64,000 nt of DNA from Crotalaria pallida (Eukaryota > Streptophyta > Magnoliopsida > Fabales > Fabaceae): assembly GCA_037953625.1 (NCBI GenBank), contig CM075650.1, forward strand, positions 1,862,501 to 1,926,500, in the 5' to 3' direction. This document shows, piece after piece, positions 55,446-64,000 of the stretch (positions are counted from its first letter, which is position 1; each line of letters opens with the position of its first letter). The notes below the pieces were generated by a model. That model ran no database searches, had not been told where the DNA came from, and saw only the letters and a list, made by a program, of their open reading frames with translations. The position numbers were made by a program, and so were the translations under genes.

Positions 55446-58176
55446 TGTAACATCCATTTATTTCTAGTACTTCTAACAAAATAATTAAATGATTTAATAT
55501 GATGTTTTCAATATTTGAATCTCGGAATAAAATTCCGATTTCATCATTATATTTGAAATATGTTTCCTAATCGAAATAAGTATAAATTTGTTATCATATG
55601 TTTTCCAAAAATAAAGTAGTACTTTTATTTAGTTTAATTAACATTTTGACAGGGAGCTCAAGTGGTAAGCCTTAGAGGCATTTTTATAAATAGTTTCTTC
55701 AAAAAAATATGTTTAACTTAATATTTTGAGCGTCGCTGTAAATTTTCATAGTGTTCGGAGACTGTTTTATTTTTAACTTATGAAGTGGTTTAATATATTG
55801 TCGGTTTAAATTATATATAATAATCTTCTACTTCAAAATTTTAAATATTATATATTATCGAGTTTAATATCAAGACTTAGAAAATATATTTACTTTTGAA
55901 TTTTGATAATTTTTCTTATGCAACAGCTATCCGGAGGGACCGGTAACTTTATTATTTTTCAATCAGTTTTGAGTAATTCAAAATACAATATTGATTTACC
56001 TAAATGTATTTTATTTTTAGTATCATCTAACTTTTGGTTATAATCCAAAATGTTTACACACGTTGACCCACAAGTAAGAACAAAACGTAAAATATGTATT
56101 GATTTTTCCTAATTATCTACCCATGTGCCCTGTAGCCTACACGGCCACTCAAACCAAAATAAAAGCATGAAACCCCTTTCCCCACCGTACAGCTCATCAA
56201 AGAGAAATAAAAGAAAGAAAAGAAAAGAAGAAAGAGAGTAGATGTGAGAGAGAGTGAATCAGAGAGAGTGAGAAAAGACGGAGGACGAGAGAGAACAGGA
56301 GACTCGGCAGAGGAGAAGAAACTTAAGGTTTTGAAACTTCCCGATCCAATAATTCAAGATCCAACCATCCAATCTCAAATCCTTATTAGGTATGTAATCT
56401 CCTCAACTCCCTCTACCTATCTATATAATTTATCTTACGATCCGTTAATATTTTTATTATCCCTATATTTTCAAATAAAGAAATGTTTTGGGAAAAAGTG
56501 ATATATCTTTATTGTACAATGATATATATATTTATTGTTTTGACAAAAATGAGTTTATTTGATATATATTTTTAATGTTATAATTAGTTTTATCATATGT
56601 CCCTATTTAGATTCAACACGTTGTTATTGACCTTGACCCTGGAGCAAGTCGCGGATGTAAACGTGGCTCTGTCGTTATTGCTAGGATTTCCAGGTAAGGG
56701 GAGTCTCTTTTCCTCACTTTGAGTTAGGGATTGTTATAGTTTATAATAGGTTTTGGGTTTAATAGTTAGATTGAGTTGTGGGTGACAAATTAATATTTGA
56801 TTATAAATTATTTGGGGTGATTGTTATGATTTCTAGTTGTTCTGTTAAATTTTTGACAAGGTTTACTTTTAATTCTTTTTGTAACATATTAAAGTAAGAA
56901 GTGAAGAACTCTAGGGAGATGATTTATTTTAAGTATCCTGAGACATACCTGAGTATGTCGACTATTTTATTAATGATTGATAATTGTTTGTGTAAATGGA
57001 TATTTTGCCAAATTATGTTGAACTTTGGAATTATAAATTGAGAAAGAAAAGTATTGGTTTTTATGAAATTAAATGCCAAAAAATGAAATAATGGTAATTG
57101 TGTCTCAAAAGAAATTAAATACAAATAAGTGGTTGAGCTAGTCTTGTAAGACGTTGTCCGGGTTGTGGAACTGTACGCATAGACTGGTGTGATTCAGGTC
57201 GTGTAAGACGTTGTCCGAGTTGTGGGACTGTACGCATCGACTGGTGTGATTCAGGTCTTGTAAGACGTTGTCCGGGTTGTGGGACTGTACGCGTAGACCG
57301 GTGTGTTTTCATGTCTTGTAAGACGTTGTCCGGGTTGTGGGACTGTACGCATAGACTAGTGCGATTCAGATCTTGTAAGACGTTGGCCGGGTCGTGGGAC
57401 TGTACGCATAGATTGCGTAAGACGCACATGGTGCGCAGCTGTAAGACGTTGTCCGGGTTGTGGGACTGTACGCAATGATGGACACACACATCATATAATA
57501 ATAAAGGTATAATTGGATTGTGCGATTCCAGATCTTGTAAGACGTTGTCCGGGTTGTGAGACTGTACGCATAGATCGCGTAAGACGCACATGGTGCGCAG
57601 CTGTAAGACGTTGTCCGAGTTGTGGGACTGTACGCAGTAATGGATCCACATGATAATTTCTAAAGTTTATGAAAAACTCAAAGAGTATGAAAAGAGAAAA
57701 GAAAAGTTAAATCAATGAAAAGTCACAAGTTAGAATATAATGGATTGATTGATGCATGAATTGATGTTTGATAAAGAAAATGGTGTTAATAATGTGGAAT
57801 TTAATGAATTTGGAAGTGAATATGTGTAAGGTTTTGGCATATGAATGAGGTGAATTTATTGGTCTATGGTCTGATTTGATTATTATACTTGAATTCCTAT
57901 TGTGAATTATGTACTATCTTTTGATTCACTGTGATGTGAAAAGGTCTCACCCTTAGTGGTTATCATTTTAGATACCTGGGCAAGAAGCTCAAAGATCAGA
58001 GTATCGCAGCGGAAGAATGGAAAGAAGGGAACTCTTAGTTGTATTTTGTTATTATTATATTTGGAATACCCAAACTATTTGTAAATTTGTTTTATGAATA
58101 GCAAATTCTGTTGTTCCTTATTTGGATCACAATTTTTTAAATTACTATTTTTTTTATAAAAAAAATGGGTGTTACA
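55446..58176 (+). mobile_element. Solo LTR G2 (gypsy)
   Basis: TGTAACATCC to GGGTGTTACA, flanked by CTTAT (55441-55445 and 58177-58181). Same family as G1, opposite orientation. An AG-rich stretch (56210-56300) and a tandem repeat (57141-57640) are its main landmarks. No internal region. Confidence 0.9.
57141..57640. repeat. Tandem repeat in G2
   Basis: About eight units of roughly 56-58 bp built on GTAAGACGTTGTCCGGGTTG and TGGGACTGTACGCA. Two units insert GACGCACATGGTGCGC (about 57429 and 57591), which folds with stem CGCAC/GTGCG around ATG, like the hairpins of D. Confidence 0.85.
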
Positions 58177-58449
58177 CTTATTATTCCAAGTATGGTTTGC
58201 TACACGTTCTGGGAACGTGATGCACACTCTGGGAGTGATGCTTATTTATCCAAGTATGGTTTGACATTACGTTCTGGGAACGAATGTCAGTGTTCCGGGA
58301 ACACAACGGTGTATTGGATGGACGTCCAAAATGGACTTTGTTAGAGGTCTCAGTTGTGGAAGGAAATCATGCATCATGCCACCTGCATTGAAAGAATTAT
58401 TATGATTAACCGGGTGTGCTCATTTGAATATGCATCATGATACATCAAA

Positions 58450-59409
58450 GTATATGTTGATGACATTATCTTTGGTGCTACTAATGATAACTTGTGTAAG
58501 AATTTTTCAGATTTAATGCAAAAGCGAATTCGAGATGTCGATGATGGGAGAACTCACTTTCTTTCTTGGCCTTCAAATAAAGAAAATGAATGATGGCATT
58601 TATATACATCAAAGTAAATATTGTCGGGAACTTCTCAAGAGGTTTGGCATGGATTCGTGCAAGTCCGCTTCTACTCCAATGAGCGTTGCATGCTACCTAG
58701 ATCAAGATGAGGTTGGAAAAGCTGTAGAGGTAACAAAGTATCGAGGAATTATAGGTAGTTTGTTATATTTAACTGCTTCTAGACCTGACATCATGTTTAG
58801 TGTTTGTATGTGTGCACGTTTTCAAGCTAATCCGAAAGAGTCACACTTAACTGCTGTTAAAAGAATAATGAAATACTTAAAAGGTACAACCAATACCGGT
58901 TTGTGGTATCCTAGGAATGCATTTTTAAAATTAGTTGGTTATTCGGACTCCGATTTTGCTGGTTGTAAAGTTGAGCGAAAAAGTACAAGCGGAACATGCC
59001 ATTTAATTGGTAGTTCACTTGTATCGTGGTTTTCTAAAAAACAAAATTGTGTAGCTTTATCAACCGCAGAAGCCGAATACATAGCAGCCGGTAGTTGTTG
59101 TGCTCAAATTCTTTGGATGAAGCAACAATTATCGGATTTTGGTTTAAATTTGACAAAAATCCCTATAAAGTGTGATAACACTTCTGCAATTAATTTGACT
59201 AAAAACCCGGTATTGCATTCAAGGGCAAAACATATTGAAATTAGGCATCACTTTTTAAGAGATCATGTTCAAAAAGGTGATTGTGTCATTGAATTTGTTG
59301 AAACTTCGGATCAATTAGCTGATATTTTTTACAAAACCTCTTCCAAGAGACACTTTCTATAAAATTAGAAGGGAACATGGAATTTTTGATGAAGCTACCA
59401 TTAGCTAAT
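58450..59409 (+). pseudogene. Copia RT C-terminus and RNase H (broken)
   Basis: Ty1/copia pol remnant: RT catalytic YVDD (about 58461) at the very start, then LGLQIKKMNDGIYIHQSKY, STPMS, GSLLYLTASRPDI, and RNase H with SDSDFAG, ALSTAEAEY and CDNTSAINL (about 58935-59190), ending near EHGIFDEATIS before TAA (59407-59409). One extra A near 58520 and one extra T in the T-run near 59325 shift the frame. Between them the frame (58535-59362) is open. Integrase and most of RT are missing. Confidence 0.9.
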
Positions 59410-59662
59410 TGTATTTGAAACTTTTATTAATCACCTCAAGTGCCTATTTCATTATGTATTTGATCTTGAGTAAGTTGTATGTTTAAGTGTTAATTTAATT
59501 CTCTTAATATGTAGTTGTGTGTATATGTTTTTCCCTATAATATGTGTATTTGCTTTATTGAATGTGTGCTATATGCTACTTGCTAAGTGTTTCTATGTGT
59601 TTGTGTATGAAAAATGTTGTGTTTGAGAAAAATTTTAAATTTTTTTGAAATTTAGTGCAGAC

Positions 59663-59890
59663 TACTCGATTAACAGAGTCTTTACTCGATTAATTTTTCA
59701 ATCTCTTTCGGCATTACTCGATTAAAGGCCTTGTTACTCGATTAATTTTAAAACCACTTTCGGCATTACTCGATTAATTGACCTGATACTCGAGTTATTT
59801 TTAAAACACTTTCGCATTTAATCGAGTTTTGGTTTAATTTTGCTCGATTAAGGCTCGAACTACTCGAGTAATGGCCAACTTACTCGAGTA
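59663..59890. repeat. Paired TACTCGATTA/TACTCGAGTA array between pol and the extra ORF of E
   Basis: Pairs at 59663/59683, 59715/59735, 59767/59787 and 59861/59881, all 20 bp apart. The first three pairs recur every 52 bp. A decayed pair lies near 59819/59840. This copy is outside the LTR. Confidence 0.92.
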
Positions 59891-60197
59891 ACCCGACACA
59901 TTTTAAAACCTGCACTTCGAATTTTTTTTTTCTCTTTTTTCACTTCTTTTTCTCTCTCTTCTCGAACTTCTCTCTATCTTCTCACTTGGAAATATCATCA
60001 AATTGCACCCAAAGCTAACAAAACACCACAAATCACTCCTTTTCTTCTCATATTTCTTAATTCCAATACCAATTTTCCTTATTTCCTCCATCAATTTCAT
60101 CAATTTCTCACAAAAATCACATTTTCCCCAAATTTACAAACCCTAACCAACCCAAAAAAAACCCAATCCACCGTTTTAAACCTTCAATTTTAGAGGT

Positions 60198-61361
60198 ATG
60201 GCTTCTTCTTCAGCAGAACCTCCCAAGAAGAAGGGTAAAAAGGTGTCTAGCCAGAATCATCCTTGGTTTTCTGCAGCAGAGCGAGACAACCGTTCTCACA
60301 AATTTGATCGACGTATATTTGGTATTAAACGGTATGTTAATTTTGCTTGGCTGAGAAAAGAAAAGTTTACTTTTCATGATAATCTGGTCTTTCAAGGTGT
60401 TCAAAAGTTTTTGGAATTCAACACTCATTACTACCCTAAGCTAGTTCAACAATTTTATCAAAATTTCACAAAGCTTGATGGTGAGTATCAAAGTATGGTT
60501 AAGGGAGTTCATTTTGTGATAAAGCCTGATGACTTGAGATTGCTTTTTGGATTAGAGGATGAAGGAACTTTTATTGGAGATGATGAATGTCTTGATTTAG
60601 TGGTAGACCCTGGACAGGTTTATACTGATGCTCTTAGGCCTGGTGAAACATGGGAAAACAAGGCTACGAAAAATGTTTCTCCATTGCATGCTGAGGATAG
60701 GATTTTGATGTACATTATTAGTTATTGTTTGCTTCCTAAGGGTAATCAAAACTATGCTCAGGTGCAAGAGGATGATTTAAAGTTGTTTCATGGCATTAAG
60801 AAAAAGTATAAAATCAATTGGAACAAAACTATTCTTGCTAGGATGTATGATGCCGCCCAATCTCCTCCTACTCAATACCTTCCATACCCTATGCATGTTA
60901 CAAAATTGCTGAGGCATTATAGGGTTCCGATTGCTGTTGATGAGTCTTATGAGCGAGATGTCAAGAAAAATTGGTGCTTAAATGAGCATCATATTAATTA
61001 TATGAAGATTGCATATCATAAGCCATCCCGGTCTTGGTTGTGGAAAAATCAAATCAAAGCTTTAGAGCAAGGTGCTCAAGCTTCTGCTGGTAATAATGCT
61101 GGTCCTTCTTCTTCTGCTCAACCATTGGATATGATGGAAATGGATCATGGACCACGTCTTGAGGAATTTATAGATTTTGATAATTTGGAGACTCCTTTTG
61201 ATGCCAAAGCTGCACATGCTACACTTGTTCAACACATTGATGAGCAATTAGAGGCTTTGGAAATTCGTCAAGATGTTAAGAATGCGGCTATGGAGCAGCG
61301 GTTAATGGATCATGTTTCTCATCTCTTTTCCCAGCACTTTCCACCTCCACCTCACCCTTAG
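60198..61361 (+). CDS. Extra ORF of element E, plant transposon-protein-like, 387 aa
   Basis: An intact frame from ATG 60198 to TAG, in the post-pol position where Sireviruses may carry an env-like gene. The protein starts with a Ser/Lys-rich segment (PPKKKGKK, nuclear-signal-like). A domain of about residues 40-260 follows (VQKFLEFNTHYYPKLVQQFY, RLLFGLEDEG, PLHAEDRILMYIISYCLLPK), which resembles the putative plant transposon protein family (PF20167). It ends in a low-complexity linker and a Gln/His-rich tail. I see no signal peptide or membrane segment, so an envelope role is unlikely. The upstream CT-rich leader (59920-59970) and AACCCTAA (about 60138) look like a plant gene leader, so capture of a host gene is possible. 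It is the only intact gene in E. Confidence 0.82.
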   Translation: MASSSAEPPKKKGKKVSSQNHPWFSAAERDNRSHKFDRRIFGIKRYVNFAWLRKEKFTFHDNLVFQGVQKFLEFNTHYYPKLVQQFYQNFTKLDGEYQSMVKGVHFVIKPDDLRLLFGLEDEGTFIGDDECLDLVVDPGQVYTDALRPGETWENKATKNVSPLHAEDRILMYIISYCLLPKGNQNYAQVQEDDLKLFHGIKKKYKINWNKTILARMYDAAQSPPTQYLPYPMHVTKLLRHYRVPIAVDESYERDVKKNWCLNEHHINYMKIAYHKPSRSWLWKNQIKALEQGAQASAGNNAGPSSSAQPLDMMEMDHGPRLEEFIDFDNLETPFDAKAAHATLVQHIDEQLEALEIRQDVKNAAMEQRLMDHVSHLFSQHFPPPPHP

Positions 61362-61982
61362 CTTTTGTGGTTTATGTTTGATGATTTTCTGGATGGGATT
61401 TCACTACTCTTTTCTCACTGCTTATGTTATTTCTCTGCTGGTGTTGATGGATTCTGATGTTATGACTTAGCTTATAACTTTGTTCTGTTTTTTTGGATGT
61501 TTCTAGGGCCTTGTGTATGGCCTAGTTTATCTTATGGCTATGGTTGATATCTTGTGGCTATGAACTATGTTTTTTGCTGCATGACTTGACTGATTATGGT
61601 TTAATGGTGTTTATGAACTATGGTTATGGTGCTTTGTTTTGACTTGTTTTGGTTCATGTTAGTTTTTAGCACTATGGCTATGGACTATTATGAGATTATG
61701 TATGGTTATTGACTCTACTCTGATTTTGGCTTATAATTTTTGTCAATACTATATATTATTCTTTATATCATGGTTATTACACTTACCTTCCACTTTTGGC
61801 AAAAGGACTTTTATATTCAAATCTTTTTAATGATGCCAAAAGGGGGAGAATATTTTGTTGATGTTGTTCTTGTAGGATAAGTTTTATTATATTTTTCCTA
61901 AGTGTGTTACATTTAGGGGGAGTATTTTAAAACTTAATGCTAAATTGAAAAGGAGGTTTGTCATCATCAAAAAGGGGGAGTT
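61362..61982 (+). other. 3' non-coding region and polypurine tracts of E
   Basis: T-rich region with repeated TATGGCTATGG-like words, then purine tracts AAAAGGGGGAGA (about 61837) and AGGGGGAG (about 61914), and the last tract AAAAAGGGGGAG (61969-61980). The last is preceded by GTTTGTCATCATC exactly as in A and B. No other gene is supported. Confidence 0.75.
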
Positions 61983-63443
61983 TGTAGGTTTCTATGTTTT
62001 GATGATGTCAAACATATTTCAAGCAACAACATTTCAACAAGGAAGCTACACTCATGAAGATTAGAATTAGGATTTATTTTAATTCTTAATCAATGTAATA
62101 TTTACTTTTATGTTTGCATATCATGAGAGTGGGTAGCTTTAGGTGATCTTAATTAAGCTTATAATATTGTTTGATTAAGAGTGAAGAAAACTTAATCTTG
62201 ATTAAAATAGCTCAAACTAAAGTAATTGTCAAAGTACATTTGGAAAACATTGTTTTTCATCAATATCTGTACTGGTTACTCGATTAGTATGATTGGCCTA
62301 CACGAGTAGCATGTGTTAACATAGGTTAATCGAGTAATGAGGTTTACACTGGTTAATCGAGTAGTGTGTTAATCATTACTCGAGTAACACGTACTGTTTC
62401 AGAAAAATATAAAAATATCTCATTTGTACTTGAACAATTTTACACACTCTTTTCACAATTTTCTATTGAGCAATATTCTTTCATTTTCAAGAGCTATTAC
62501 AACATTTTTCTTTGAGATATCAAGATTCAATAATTCTCTATTCTTCACTCAAGATCATTGCAATATTCTAAGTTTGATATAGATCAATATTTTCTAGTTC
62601 TCAATTGTATGTTGAAGCTATTTGCAACAAGAGGTTGCATATTCAAGAATTCAACAAGAAGTGAAGAATTTCACAAGTAAAGTCTTTGAAGATTATCAAA
62701 GCAAGATTGAAAAGGATTTGGTTGGAAGCATCTTCAACAAATCAAACGAAGACGGACAAAGAATTCAATTGGGTTAGAACATCAAAGAGTTTGGTACACT
62801 CTTTGAGAGGGGTTAAGATAGGATAGCTTTGTGAGAAGTTGCATCTTAACATTGTAATTCTAACAATTGAATTGTTTAGTAGAAACTCTTTGTCTTTTAG
62901 ATAAAGGGGACTGGAGTAGCTCTCAGTGGTAGAGAGTGAACCAGGATAAATCATCGTCTTCATTGTTTTTCTTTTCAAGATTGCATTAATTCAAGATTAA
63001 TTGAATTTAGGCTAGAATTGGGGTTTTTCATATCCTTGATTAATTGACCTAAATTGGTTGGTAAATTTACTTGTACTTGTTCTAGCATTCATTCATCATT
63101 TGTTGAATCATCAAGGCGTTGCGATTCTAAAAGAATTCTCATCAAAATAATTTTTCATTAATTTTCTACCCAGATTACTCGATTAATCTGTTTTTTAATC
63201 GATTAATATTTGAGTCTCTTGCGGCATTACTCGAGTAACTATCGAATTACTCGAGTAGTTCAAAAGTGGCTTGCGGCATTAATCGATTAAGCTCTATATT
63301 AATCGATTAGTCAGTGTTATTTTTGAAGGAAAATTTATTTTCTCAAAACCATTCTCTACGGTGATCGAAATATTTGTACTAAGGCTTCAATACTCTATTC
63401 ACCCCCCTTTAGACTATTTTGAGCCGCTTGTTGGTTTCCAACA
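61983..63443 (+). repeat. Element E 3' LTR
   Basis: TGTAGGTTTC to GGTTTCCAACA, 1461 bp, related to solo LTR H. It carries GACTGGAGTAG (62909) and GAACCAGGATAAAT, a CACCCCCC block near the end, and two palindrome clusters: 62277-62386 (looser spacing) and 63176-63309, with pairs at 63176/63196, 63228/63248 and 63280/63300 (20-bp pairs, 52-bp period). Confidence 0.87.
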
Positions 63444-64000
63444 CATGCATGTTATTTTCATGAAGTTAAAATTAAATCTTTATTTTTGAGAAAATGATGA
63501 ACTTGAGTTTGAAAAAGATTTTGTTGATGCATGTTTATGTGAATGAATGACGTAGTTGTTGCTTTGAAAGGTGCCTTAAATATTTGCATGCCTTGGTTGT
63601 GAGTTATGTGAATTTGTGTGTGTTGAAACATGAATGAAGACCTTGCCTTGTTGCATGTTGACATTCGGCCATCCTAGGATTAGGTAGGGATCTATGTTTG
63701 TCCCTTATTTAGGTTGCATGCATGATGAGGTTAAGTGAATTTAAGAATTCTAAAAGTACATGCATGAAGTAATTGGATTTAAAAGAAAATAAAATGATTT
63801 TTTGGAGTAGTTTATGATTTAAATTATTGTTTTGATTCAAGTTATGAAATAAATTAAAATTGTTAATGTTTCTTCTAAAAGTTAACACCCCGATTTGGCA
63901 ACTTGAAAACCACAACTGTTTGTAGTGAAATTTTGGGCCAATTTTTTTTTTTTTAAACAAGTGTTATGCAAGATGAGCACAATTAGATTTTCATAACATG
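63444..64000 (+). other. Continuation of F LTR to the window end
   Basis: AT-rich, non-coding, with no recognisable gene. Placed in F because it follows E's LTR end and resembles Tekay LTR sequence in composition. The F LTR end (GGTGTTACA) is not seen. Confidence 0.45.

Larger units (their letters stand above)
58446..63443 (+). mobile_element. Element E: 5'-truncated Sirevirus (copia) with an extra ORF
   Basis: Begins abruptly inside RT (just before YVDDIIFG) and contains the end of RT, RNase H, a palindrome array, an intact extra ORF, purine tracts and a 3' LTR (61983-63443). The 5' LTR, gag, protease and integrase are absent. The left boundary is accurate to about 15 bp. The order pol, extra ORF, purine tracts, LTR is Sirevirus-like. 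Confidence 0.88.
49888..64000 (+). mobile_element. Element F: long Tekay-like 3' LTR, split by G1, G2 and E
   Basis: Starts TGTAACACCCC after F's polypurine tract. Recognisable pieces are 49888-51399, 54339-55445, 58182 to about 58445 and 63444 to the window end; the LTR end is not reached. It contains paired TAACCGGTTA sites (50156/50177, 51244/51265, 54560/54580) and interrupted palindromes with a TGG loop (54882-55437, 58203-58304). The pieces join cleanly when the solo LTRs and one TSD copy each are removed. Confidence 0.75.

Noticed and set aside
57115..57651. 178-codon antisense ORF in G2
   Set aside because: It encodes only the repeated tandem unit and is best explained as a stop-free repeat.
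1..64000. Host protein-coding gene
   Set aside because: Every ORF with recognisable domains belongs to a retrotransposon frame; no other ORF shows gene-like domains or splice structure.

Overview
The window is a plant (eudicot) heterochromatic block made almost entirely of nested retrotransposons; I see no host protein-coding gene, tRNA or rRNA. The families present (Sirevirus-type Ty1/copia elements with several AAGGGGGAG tracts, Tekay-like chromoviruses, a Tat-like Ty3/gypsy element with an antisense gene, an L1-type LINE) and the dense TAATCGATTA arrays suggest a legume, probably pericentromeric. The species is inference.

Layout. Element A (297-46708, TSD TCTTG) is a Sirevirus-like element carrying only gag. 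It has an unusual LTR-internal-LTR-internal-LTR structure. Its first internal region holds a 5'-truncated LINE (4348-8312, TSD CACCATATATT). Its middle LTR is split by element D, a Tekay-like chromovirus (10754-39358, TSD AGTTG). D's 5' LTR is split by element B, a second gag-only Sirevirus-like element (12934-31689, TSD TAATG). B's gag is split by element C, a young Tat-like gypsy element (15246-26025, TSD ATCTT). This gives four nested LTR-element levels, each closed by an exact 5-bp duplication.

Right of A, 46714-64000 is the 3' end and long 3' LTR of an older Tekay-like element F. It is broken by a solo Sirevirus LTR H (47929-49619, TSD ATGTA), two solo LTRs of one gypsy family in opposite orientation (G1 51400-54333, TSD GTAAT; G2 55446-58176, TSD CTTAT), and a 5'-truncated Sirevirus E (about 58446-63443). 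E carries an intact 387-residue extra ORF between pol and its 3' LTR.

How the parts relate. C and D keep nearly complete gag-pol, each interrupted by one in-frame stop. A and B have no pol and would depend on pol supplied in trans. C also carries an antisense gene that may be spliced.

The signal that recurs across unrelated families is dyad symmetry in the LTRs. CG-centred 10-bp palindromes (TAATCGATTA in A and B; TACTCGAGTA or TACTCGATTA in E and H; TAACCGGTTA in F) come in pairs about 20-22 bp apart. Arrays of short interrupted palindromes with a TGG loop and changing but mostly still pairing stems occur in F and D, with weaker analogues in G1 and G2. I know of no description of this shared architecture, and its function is unknown to me.
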